A DNA stretch of 12,548 nt, from positions 1 through 12,548 of the forward strand of contig JBMZCV010000147.1 in NCBI GenBank assembly GCA_049613665.1. Reading direction: 5' to 3'. A program made the translations under genes and the position numbers. Shown here piece by piece: positions 6,353 through 12,548 of this stretch. Below the pieces are notes generated by a model. That model had not been told where the DNA came from. It saw only the letters and a program-made list of their open reading frames with translations, and made no database searches. Position 1 is the stretch's first letter; each line of letters begins with the position of its first letter. This DNA is from JBMZCV01 sp049613665 (lineage in GTDB: Bacteria; Bacteroidota; Bacteroidia; Chitinophagales; UBA2359).

Positions 6353-7345
6353 TTATAAAATAATTTTTCCATACTGAAACAACAACAAAACGCCCAATAA
6401 GGTTAAATGAATGCTTTCTGCGGTGATTTTATGGTCGATTTCAAAAAAGCTATATGCCAAAAATATAGACAATGGAATAGCTAACAAAGCCATTGGAGCT
6501 AAAGAGAATTGTTCCATAAACAAGAAAACCAAGATACTGATAGAAAGTAAGTGAACCAAAATGGTCAATAGTTTTCTAATTTTTACAATGCTTTTGAAAA
6601 AATGTGATTGAAAAAAGAACATCGCCAACATTACGATGAACAAAACGATGGTTGCTTTGATGATAATTTCAGGATAATTAATAGGCACATCTGTAAGCGT
6701 AGTGTGTATTTGTCCGAATTGCTGCTGTATAAAACCCGAAAAATCATTGGTAACAAAGTAATATGTTCCTAAAAAAAGATAGGGAATAAAAACCCCTACT
6801 ACGCTAATGAATGATTCTCGCCAATTGAAAACTCTTGTCATATTTAAGGCTAATAGAACAAAGATTGTCAATATTAGTATGGGTAGATAGAATAAGGAGG
6901 CAATTCCGATAGCCAAACCTATATCAAATGGATGTGTAAAACTACTATTGTTATAGCTGCTATATACTTTAGCTAAAGCGACTAATACTGCAAAGTTGGC
7001 CAAAAAAGGCGGACTTAAAAAAAGATGTTCGTTGAAAAGGCTAATCAACAATACATAACAAAATGCAGGTAAGCTGGTATAAGTACTCAATAGCTTGTGC
7101 CTATCGACTAAATAATTGAGCATAGCAGCTTGCATAAGCATCAGTAAGATAAAGATAGTAGTTAGAATGTAGCTTTGGCCATTTGAAATAACCTGCAAGC
7201 CATCTAAGACAAGTTTGCTCAAAGGTGCAGTCACTTCCATATTGAGTGTTGGCGGATATATATACAAGTTTAAATTAATCAACACAGCATATATAATGAG
7301 TATAATTAATACAACTGATTTTGAGGCTTTGAATATACTAACCAA
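6353..7345 (-). CDS. Polytopic inner-membrane protein, DUF6427-like, with non-ATG start
   Basis: This 330-residue protein has about nine or ten hydrophobic segments (near 10-28, 58-77, 93-108, 114-128, 143-168, 178-198, 228-246, 258-277, 283-301 and 312-325). The middle block HPFDIGLAIGIASLFYLP (138-155), followed by the FNWRES loop (173-178) and FIPYLFLGTYYF, resembles the Bacteroidota DUF6427 family as I remember it. The family's role is unknown. No ATG is available at the N-terminus: the reading frame supports TTG at 7345 (or ATT one codon upstream) before VSIFKASKS. An in-frame stop precedes it and the first internal Met is residue 36, which would remove the first membrane segment. A 21-bp dispersed repeat sits about 35 bp upstream. 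It ends in a terminator and appears monocistronic. Confidence 0.82.
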   Translation of the reverse strand: MVSIFKASKSVVLIILIIYAVLINLNLYIYPPTLNMEVTAPLSKLVLDGLQVISNGQSYILTTIFILLMLMQAAMLNYLVDRHKLLSTYTSLPAFCYVLLISLFNEHLFLSPPFLANFAVLVALAKVYSSYNNSSFTHPFDIGLAIGIASLFYLPILILTIFVLLALNMTRVFNWRESFISVVGVFIPYLFLGTYYFVTNDFSGFIQQQFGQIHTTLTDVPINYPEIIIKATIVLFIVMLAMFFFQSHFFKSIVKIRKLLTILVHLLSISILVFLFMEQFSLAPMALLAIPLSIFLAYSFFEIDHKITAESIHLTLLGVLLLFQYGKIIL

Positions 7346-7379
7346 AATGTTTTTTTTATTTGATTTTTCTTAAATGAGA

Positions 7380-7400
7380 TAAGTACAAAGTACTATTTAA
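7380..7400 (-). repeat. 21-bp dispersed repeat, copy 2
   Basis: The minus strand matches 103-123 at 20 of 21 positions, around the dyad AGTAC-TTT-GTACT. It lies upstream of the DUF6427-like gene and reads in the same direction as it. A TACTTTG string inside is one base short of a TAnnTTTG box, so a promoter role is possible but not supported. Confidence 0.6.
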
Positions 7401-7580
7401 TAAGCTTACATATTACTGTTTTTTTGCTTCATTAAATTTGCCCTAATATAGCATTTTTATTATAGTAAAATAAGTATAAAGGTTTTTTATTTGAGTTGCT
7501 ACTTAAATTTTTTTTGGGCTAAAAAAACTAGCTTTTTTGATAGTCAAACGGCCCTCGATTTTTTTTGTAGCTATATTTTC

Positions 7581-9032
7581 TCAAAAGCCCACTTTTACCA
7601 ATAAAAATTCATTCTTTCTATTGAAAGCAGGCATTACGATTTCACTAGGCGAGGTTTGCTTATAATATCTAGGAGCAAGCATTATATTATAGTCATTTGC
7701 ATTCATCATGCTTTCGATGGTGTAATCTCCTGTGCTTTCTATTTTATAATTATTAATATTGGTATTGTTGGATATTTCTTCATTAAAAATGAGATTTAAA
7801 AATTGACCACTATTTGCCATACCAAAAGATGAATAATAGCCTTTGTCTTCCTCTGAGTATTGGCGTTTTTTCAGCACTTCGTCCCAGAGCAAACTTCCGT
7901 TGGGATTGACAGATAGCACCACAAGGTCGTTGTAGTGATAGTTTAAGCTAACTTGCTGCCTTGTATTGAAGGTATCGAAAGAAGAACGAGGAATAGACCT
8001 ATTGCTGGTATAATAGGTTTCGCCAATAAACAATGCACCGCCATCTTGCCGCAAGATAACATTTCTCATTTTGAGATTATAAACATAGTCTTTTTTTGTT
8101 GCTGCTGTCAAATTTGTTTTTCGTGCTATCTCTACTTCAAAATTTTCATAAAACTGCTGTTCAATTTGATGTGTTTTGAGGTCGAAAAAAACGCCAAAAT
8201 AACCGCTAATGGCATTCGATTGTTTTTCGGAATAAAAGCCAGCTATTGCAATTCTATTATTTTTATCATCGCTCACAATTTTGATGTCGTTGAGCGAATG
8301 TTCGCCTTTTTCTATTAAATATTCACTCACAATATCGGTTTCATAGTTGTATTCTTGCAGTCGCACTTCTTCATGTTGTGGGCTTAAATTTAGTATATTT
8401 CGCTTAATTTTTGCACTTGCCAAAAAAACAAGCCCTTTATTATTTACAAAGACTTCTTTCATTGTCCACTTTTCATTAAATGGAATATCTTTTTGAGAAA
8501 GTGCTTGCCCTTCTTTGTTTAATACTAAAATATTGATATTAGAAATGCCATTAAAGTCATAGTCGTAGCGAACAATGCTAATAAAGTTGCGTTTTTTAGA
8601 ATATTTCACTTCATATTTAGGATTATATGCTCCAAAACCTTTTTCAAAACTATCGAGCAAAATATCGCCCGAAAGGTCTTTCAACACATCGCTAACCTTG
8701 CGAGCATACAGGTTTGTCGTTCTTTTTTCTTTTACAGTATAAATGATTAACATTTTATTTGCATACGGAATGATTGTTTGAACGATTGCTTTTTTATCAT
8801 TCAAAATTAATTCTTTTTCCCAAGCCAAGCCCAAAGTTTCGTTATAATAAGCTTCAATAAGATTGTAGCGGTCGCCCCATTTGTGTACCATTACACCTTG
8901 TTGGGTGCGTCCAATAATTTCGTATTCAGTTACTTTATTGGTTAGTTTTTTAGGCTGTGATAGTAGTATATCTTGACTTTGTAGAGGCAAAGCCAATGCA
9001 AATAAGCATAGTGCAAAAAAAATATTATTCAT
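7581..9032 (-). CDS. Secreted protein of unknown function
   Basis: This 483-residue protein begins with a cleavable signal peptide (MNNIFFALCLFALALPLQSQ) and so acts beyond the inner membrane. The rest is rich in short beta-strand blocks separated by polar turns, for example GVMVHKWGDRYNLIEAYYNE near 46-65, RNFISIVRYDYDFNG near 147-161 and ALFIGETYYTSN near 334-345. That is consistent with a repeat beta fold such as a propeller, although I cannot assign a family. No C-terminal sorting domain of type A or B is apparent (it ends NEFLLVKVGF), and no lipobox is seen. The TPR lipoprotein gene upstream ends 81 bp before this start on the same strand, so the two may be cotranscribed. Gene reality is clear; function unknown. 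Confidence 0.8.
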   Translation of the reverse strand: MNNIFFALCLFALALPLQSQDILLSQPKKLTNKVTEYEIIGRTQQGVMVHKWGDRYNLIEAYYNETLGLAWEKELILNDKKAIVQTIIPYANKMLIIYTVKEKRTTNLYARKVSDVLKDLSGDILLDSFEKGFGAYNPKYEVKYSKKRNFISIVRYDYDFNGISNINILVLNKEGQALSQKDIPFNEKWTMKEVFVNNKGLVFLASAKIKRNILNLSPQHEEVRLQEYNYETDIVSEYLIEKGEHSLNDIKIVSDDKNNRIAIAGFYSEKQSNAISGYFGVFFDLKTHQIEQQFYENFEVEIARKTNLTAATKKDYVYNLKMRNVILRQDGGALFIGETYYTSNRSIPRSSFDTFNTRQQVSLNYHYNDLVVLSVNPNGSLLWDEVLKKRQYSEEDKGYYSSFGMANSGQFLNLIFNEEISNNTNINNYKIESTGDYTIESMMNANDYNIMLAPRYYKQTSPSEIVMPAFNRKNEFLLVKVGF

Positions 9033-9113
9033 TTATGTGATTTTCATTGAAATGTAAATAAGTGTTTGTTTGAAAGTGTGCTTTCGAATAGGCAAATTCT
9101 GAATTACCAGCAA

Positions 9114-10580
9114 CTATCGAAACCGTGCTGTTGTAGTAGTTCCTATCCAACAACCAATTTTGTAAGATTGGCCTGACATAATGCTTTTCATAAATCCTTC
9201 ATCTTTCATCGGATAATATTGAGCATAATTATTGATATTTTTATTGGCTTCCGCTGCCACCGAAGGGTCTATCTCTTTTGCTTTTTGCCACGCATCAGTA
9301 GCAGCCCAAGTCACCACCTGACTATTCCAACCACGCCCTGAGCCGCAAAGCGGGCCGCTAGAAGCATACAACTCGCCAATAAAAATATAAGGTTTGCCCC
9401 AGCCTGGATTTAGCTCTGCCGCTTTCAAAGCATAAGTTCGTGCTTTTCTTGCCACTTCGCTAGTCAGGTTTTGCACTTTTCGTCGCTCTACGCCAGCCAA
9501 AAACATATAAATACCTGCTTGTTTCGTTCTGTCGCTTTCCAATTCTAGTGCTTTTTGCAAAAAATTGGCAGCTTCGGTGTGGTTGCCGCTATTCAAAGCT
9601 TTTTGAGCCATCATTTTGGCACGAGAAGCCGTCGGTTCTAACTCGTACAATTTATTTGCCAACTCTTGATAAACAGGGTCTGTTTTACACTTTGCACGAC
9701 TCAATTTGCCATAATAGGTTTTTAGCATTTTCAAGTCATTAGGGTTTTGACGATATTTAGAGTCGTAATAATTTTTGATGTCTGGACAGGTTTTTGCATT
9801 TTTGCCAGCTATATCATCTAATTTTGCTTGTAGTGCTTCATAGAGTTTATCAATTTTTGCCTGTTCTTTTTTGTAATTTTTCGTATATTTATGCTCTTGC
9901 TCCACATTGTAATCTACGGCATCAGACAAGGCATTATAAACTTCTTCTACTTTTGGCACATCAATCAACTTTGCATTGAGGTTTTGCATTGTTTTTTTGA
10001 AATAAGCATACAAAATAAAATATTCGCTTTCTTCGCCTTCTATTTCAAACGACTTTTTTACCCATTCATTGTAGTTTGCATTGTCCCACGAACGATATAG
10101 TTTGAGCTTATAGGCTTTCCAAGCAGTGACAGAACCTTCTTCGCCAAAATATTCTATTCGTTGGTCATATACCATAAACATGCTATCTACATAGGCTTGT
10201 TTTGTCAATGAATCGGTGCTGCTTTCGGCATAATGCTCATACATCGTAATGCCGTTTAAGTAAGTTGTTTTTCGTAGTGCAGGAGCATTTTTATATACAT
10301 ATCGCCACGGTGCAATAGCATCATCATAACTTTTTTGCTTATAAAATTCTCTAAAAAGCGAATAGTTGGTGCGTGTCGCAACACTATCATTTCCCCACTT
10401 TCCAGCATCTGGGTCAAAAGTGCCTTCATTGCTCAACTTGACGGTATCTTGATTTAGGCTCTTGGTAGCCTCAACACTTTTTTGCGATTCTTTTGTTGCT
10501 TTTGAGCCACAAGCAATCGCTAAACTCACGAAAGCAAGCAATATAAAATAACGGTATAACAATTGGTAGGTGTTTGTCAT
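9114..10580 (-). CDS. TPR-repeat lipoprotein of unknown function
   Basis: An earlier in-frame ATG at 10631 exists, but the ATG at 10580 gives a textbook lipoprotein signal: MTNTYQLLYRYFILLAFVSLAIAC with lipobox LAIAC and acylated Cys24. The 17 extra residues would precede it with a basic stretch. The mature 465 residues are largely helical. An N-terminal block (NYSLFREFYKQKSYDDAIAP) and helical pairs such as SGNHTEAANFLQKALELES and WGKPYIFIGELYASSG have TPR character. The C-terminus (YYPMKDEGFMKSI then GQSYKIGCWIGTTTTARF) matches a conserved ending I recall in Bacteroidota TPR proteins. It probably sits at the periplasmic or outer-membrane face as a scaffold. The secreted protein gene follows 81 bp downstream. 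The partner is unknown. Confidence 0.85.
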   Translation of the reverse strand: MTNTYQLLYRYFILLAFVSLAIACGSKATKESQKSVEATKSLNQDTVKLSNEGTFDPDAGKWGNDSVATRTNYSLFREFYKQKSYDDAIAPWRYVYKNAPALRKTTYLNGITMYEHYAESSTDSLTKQAYVDSMFMVYDQRIEYFGEEGSVTAWKAYKLKLYRSWDNANYNEWVKKSFEIEGEESEYFILYAYFKKTMQNLNAKLIDVPKVEEVYNALSDAVDYNVEQEHKYTKNYKKEQAKIDKLYEALQAKLDDIAGKNAKTCPDIKNYYDSKYRQNPNDLKMLKTYYGKLSRAKCKTDPVYQELANKLYELEPTASRAKMMAQKALNSGNHTEAANFLQKALELESDRTKQAGIYMFLAGVERRKVQNLTSEVARKARTYALKAAELNPGWGKPYIFIGELYASSGPLCGSGRGWNSQVVTWAATDAWQKAKEIDPSVAAEANKNINNYAQYYPMKDEGFMKSIMSGQSYKIGCWIGTTTTARFR

Positions 10581-10656
10581 TTTTGGCTTAAATTTTAAGT
10601 ATTTTTGTTTGTTCTTGTTTAGTAATGGCAAAAAAATAAGTTCCCGATTTGAGGCA

Positions 10657-10741
10657 GAGATTTTTTGAGCTACAAGGCGAAAAACACAGTCATAGCCATA
10701 GCTACGGCGAGGCTTTTCAACGAAGTAGGTCAGAAAATGTC
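10657..10741. repeat. 85-bp imperfect dyad element, REP/MITE-like
   Basis: GAGATTTTTTGAGCTAC (10657-10673) is an imperfect reverse complement of GTAGGTCAGAAAATGTC (10725-10741), with 13 of 17 positions pairing. Further in, GAAAA (10679-10683) faces TTTTC (10714-10718). The centre is the near-palindrome CCATAGCTACGG (10696-10707). The whole element folds as one long bulged hairpin. It is more G+C-rich than the surrounding sequence, as expected for a dispersed REP-like element or structured RNA rather than drift. Confidence 0.55.
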
Positions 10742-11245
10742 AATCGCAAATAAAGAAGTTATTTTTTGAACGTTACTTAGTAACTATTTATTATTGTGGC
10801 AACTTTGGCTAAAAAATGTCTATTTCCATTTATATTTGAGATTTTTTGCCATCACTGAGCGGTAAAAAGTTTGTTTTTTTTCCAGAAAAAGGTAACGCAA
10901 AATACGGTCTAAAGTATTTAGCAGTAAGGCATAAACCAATAATTTAATTTTTGTTTTTCCTTATAGTTTAAAATTTTGTTTTAGTTGGGTAATAATAGCT
11001 AATTATCTAACAAACTTTCCTACTTTATTACAAATTAAGTACACTTTCACTCAAATTTTAGCAATACTCAAAAAATCTCTTCCTAAATAAATGTGAAGGT
11101 ATTTTTTAGTGTTACTTCCTTAGAAAAGAAATTGTTTTTTAGTAAAGGAAAATTGAATTTTGCGATTTTTTAGCATTTTTTCGCAAGCTTTATTTTCTTT
11201 TTTTATTAAAAATCAATTTCTTTTTTTTGTTTCTACATATTGCGA

Positions 11246-11276
11246 AAGCCAACATATTGATTTCAAAAGCGTTGGC
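11246..11276 (-). terminator. Weak candidate terminator of the UbiA-family gene
   Basis: GCCAAC (11248-11253) pairs with GTTGGC (11271-11276) around a 17-base loop, immediately after the stop of the leftward gene. Read leftward only three T residues follow directly, then a long A-rich run, so termination strength is doubtful. Confidence 0.4.
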
Positions 11277-11280
11277 ACAA

Positions 11281-12144
11281 TTACACATATGCTATGATTA
11301 TAAAAGCAAGATTAAAAGCAATAGACGAAATTTTGCTCATCATCATAGTATGCTCAAAGTCTGCAAAACGAATATCTCCTTTTACCTTTTTCATCCAATA
11401 TAATAGGTATGCAAAAATAGGAAAGGTAAACAACATAAAAACGCCCAAACGCTCCAATTGTTGTGTTTGTAAATAGACATATCCCAACAAAACTAAGGCT
11501 AAACTAAATGATATAACACAAAAGGCAAACGTTCCCCAAGTGCCTAACAGATAGCTCAAAGTAATATCGCCACGTTTGCTATCTTCCTCATGCTGATAAA
11601 TTTGGGTTATAGGATATGAACCACACAAAAACAAGGTGCTAAATAGAGCAAATAGCAAATTGTTTGTCGAAAAAAGCGTTTCTATTTCTACGCCTAAGCC
11701 AATCTGAATCATCAAATAAGTATAACTTCCCTGAAAAATCGTAACGGTTGCAGTACCCAAAATCGGATATTTTTTTATCCTAATTTTGTCGTAGCTATAT
11801 GCTTTTGAAATCATTAGTGCTATAAAAATAAGTATGGCAAATGGTATCGAAACGCATAACGCTAATAGAACAGAAAATACGTCAAATAGCAGTATCAAAT
11901 AATACAATTCTTTGGTCACTTTAGGTGGTTTTTTGAGGCCACCAATGCTGCCTTCGTCTCTATCATAATAGGAATTGTAGCCATTGCTAGTAGGATATAG
12001 AAACAAATGCAAAGTCAAAAAAATGAGCAAAGCATCAAACCAGTCGTAAGTTGGCGTATTGCTCAGGCTAAACCAATAAATGGGCATCAGAAATAGCGAA
12101 AAAGGAATACGCAAAAGTGTTATAGCATTTTTTAGATTCTGCAT
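11281..12144 (-). CDS. UbiA-family prenyltransferase-like membrane protein
   Basis: This 287-residue polytopic protein belongs to the UbiA superfamily, whose members move prenyl chains onto aromatic or other acceptors in the membrane. The first acidic motif is at N57-SYY-D61-R-D63-E64, just after a hydrophobic helix. It is followed by a GGLKKPP loop and then YSYDKIRIKKYPILGT (116-131), the family's second cytoplasmic-loop region. The second acidic motif is HEEDSKRGDITL (185-196), which parallels the D...GKxTL ending of MenA-type enzymes. At least seven further hydrophobic segments are visible. The last member of the classic NxxxDxxxD spacing is replaced by G65, so the metal-binding geometry may differ. 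No quinone, heme or carotenoid gene is adjacent, so the substrate cannot be named. It appears monocistronic, with a hairpin just upstream. Confidence 0.82.
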   Translation of the reverse strand: MQNLKNAITLLRIPFSLFLMPIYWFSLSNTPTYDWFDALLIFLTLHLFLYPTSNGYNSYYDRDEGSIGGLKKPPKVTKELYYLILLFDVFSVLLALCVSIPFAILIFIALMISKAYSYDKIRIKKYPILGTATVTIFQGSYTYLMIQIGLGVEIETLFSTNNLLFALFSTLFLCGSYPITQIYQHEEDSKRGDITLSYLLGTWGTFAFCVISFSLALVLLGYVYLQTQQLERLGVFMLFTFPIFAYLLYWMKKVKGDIRFADFEHTMMMSKISSIAFNLAFIIIAYV

Positions 12145-12172
12145 TTGATGGTTCGTATTATTTTTTAAAAAG

Positions 12173-12205
12173 AGGTGGTAGGCATTTTGAAAGTGCCTAC
12201 CACCT
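12173..12205. repeat. REP-like palindrome A (12-bp perfect arms)
   Basis: AGGTGGTAGGCA (12173-12184) pairs perfectly with TGCCTACCACCT (12194-12205) around a 9-base loop, and a T-run follows at 12208-12213. It could serve as a rightward terminator for an upstream plus-strand transcript, but none is present here. It is homologous to palindrome C at 12376-12408. Confidence 0.7.
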
Positions 12206-12304
12206 TGTTTTTTCTATTACAGTTTCTTTTAAATTTGTCAGACTACTACATTGTAATATAAGTAATTTGAATTTTAGCCTTTTTATTGCATGTTATTTTA
12301 TTCC

Positions 12305-12368
12305 AAAAAAACGATAACTCTCGCCGTTGCTGTGTGTTATCACCAGCAAGGGCATGTCGTTCTTTTTT
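12305..12368. repeat. REP-like palindrome B (nested hairpin with A/T flanks)
   Basis: The inner stem GCCGTTGCTG (12323-12332) faces CAGCAAGGGC (12344-12353) with one mismatch. The outer flanks AAAAAAACGA (12305-12314) and TCGTTCTTTTTT (12357-12368) also pair with one bulge. An alternative inner pairing, GATAAC (12313-12318) with GTTATC (12336-12341), is possible. The element ends in a T-run. Confidence 0.6.
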
Positions 12369-12375
12369 AGTATTT

Positions 12376-12408
12376 AGGTGGAAGGCACTTTTAAAGTGCC
12401 TTCCACTT
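12376..12408. repeat. REP-like palindrome C (14-bp perfect arms)
   Basis: GTGGAAGGCACTTT (12378-12391) is followed, after one T, by its exact reverse complement (12393-12406). Its outer and inner sequence parallels palindrome A, including a T/A pair changed to A/T on both sides of the stem. Confidence 0.75.
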
Positions 12409-12453
12409 CGATTATCATAACATTTTTGTGAAACAAATATTAGTCGTTTGTTG

Positions 12454-12486
12454 AGACGTGACAGGTTTTTAAAACCTGTCACGTCT
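12454..12486. repeat. REP-like palindrome D (16-bp perfect arms)
   Basis: AGACGTGACAGGTTTT (12454-12469) is followed, after one T, by its exact reverse complement (12471-12486). The inner GACAGGT...ACCTGTC core resembles dispersed palindromes I remember from other Bacteroidota genomes, but this was not searched. Confidence 0.75.
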
Positions 12487-12548
12487 AAGCTCATTTAAAG
12501 CTTTTTTTTCAATAACAAGAAAGAAATGACATGTTTTTCTAGCCAAAA

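Larger units (their letters stand above)
10581..11280. other. 700-bp intergenic region without a recognisable gene
   Basis: This A+T-rich stretch lies upstream of the TPR lipoprotein gene and downstream of the UbiA-family gene. It holds an 85-bp dyad element (10657-10741), a small GTTAC-TTA-GTAAC dyad (10772-10784) and a weak terminator near 11246-11276. Between about 10800 and 11240 I see only poly-A/T tracts, with no convincing coding region, tRNA or clear promoter box on either strand. Confidence 0.6.

Noticed and set aside
7517..7545. GCTA/TAGC mini-hairpin followed by a T-run
   Set aside because: The arms are only 4 bp and the T-run points rightward where no gene ends. It is not a convincing terminator of the leftward secreted-protein gene.
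7953..8318. 121-codon plus-strand reading frame
   Set aside because: It lies wholly inside the secreted-protein gene on the other strand, is Cys/Ile/Phe-rich and resembles no family, so it is a shadow frame.
9069..9088. TTTGAAAG-TGTG-CTTTCGAA hairpin between the TPR lipoprotein and secreted-protein genes
   Set aside because: The 8-bp stem includes a wobble pair and no T-run follows, so it does not clearly separate the two genes into different transcripts.
10581..10631. 17-residue N-terminal extension of the TPR lipoprotein
   Set aside because: The internal ATG gives a normal lipoprotein signal peptide, while the extension would place a basic tail before it.
12246..12494. 82-codon minus-strand reading frame
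   Set aside because: It runs through three palindromic elements, has no recognisable protein pattern, and its sequence is fully explained by the hairpins.
1..12548. Absence of GTGCAC (ApaLI site) as evidence of restriction avoidance
   Set aside because: I saw no GTGCAC by eye, but only about one is expected by chance in this length at this base composition, so the absence carries no weight.

Overview
The window looks like a piece of a low-G+C Bacteroidota chromosome, perhaps of the Cytophagales or a related order. The evidence is a FabI of the Bacteroidota type, a domain resembling the type B (CHU_C-like) C-terminal domain of type IX secretion cargo, lipoproteins and an RskA-C protein of Bacteroidota character, two perfect TATCTTTG promoter -7 boxes (the Bacteroidota TAnnTTTG consensus), and no obvious Shine-Dalgarno sequences. 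No rRNA, tRNA, CRISPR array or transposase gene was seen.

Layout. Positions 121-1190 (minus) hold a two-gene unit: a lipoprotein followed by an anti-sigma-K (RskA) C-terminal domain protein that lacks the usual N-terminal sigma-binding domain. Positions 1267-3081 hold a compact type II restriction-modification module: a small XRE regulator (minus) diverges from an ApaLI-like restriction endonuclease and a beta-class DPPY DNA methyltransferase (both plus) that overlap by ATGA. A bidirectional terminator hairpin lies inside the last codons of the methyltransferase and also serves the convergent fabI (3091-3894, minus). Positions 4102-5058 (plus) encode an unusual fusion of a multi-pass membrane domain with a gliding-motility/T9SS type B-like domain. 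Beyond a perfect 44-bp palindrome lie five more minus-strand genes: a zinc-ribbon SAM methyltransferase, a polytopic DUF6427-like membrane protein with a non-ATG start, a secreted protein of unknown role, a TPR-type lipoprotein and a UbiA-family prenyltransferase.

The intergenic DNA is rich in dyad symmetry. A cluster of four hairpins lies at 12173-12486, two of which are diverged copies with a compensated base pair. An 85-bp dyad element lies at 10657-10741. A 21-bp repeat with one mismatch occurs at 103-123 and 7380-7400, and a 15-bp inverted repeat flanks positions 22-70. These look like REP/MITE-type dispersed elements or terminators.

Apart from the restriction-modification module the genes look like ordinary housekeeping and envelope genes that do not form one pathway. 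The best candidates for novelty are the membrane-CHU_C-like fusion, the sigma-domain-less RskA protein and the palindromic intergenic elements. I see no clear sign of a wholly new defence or mobile system.
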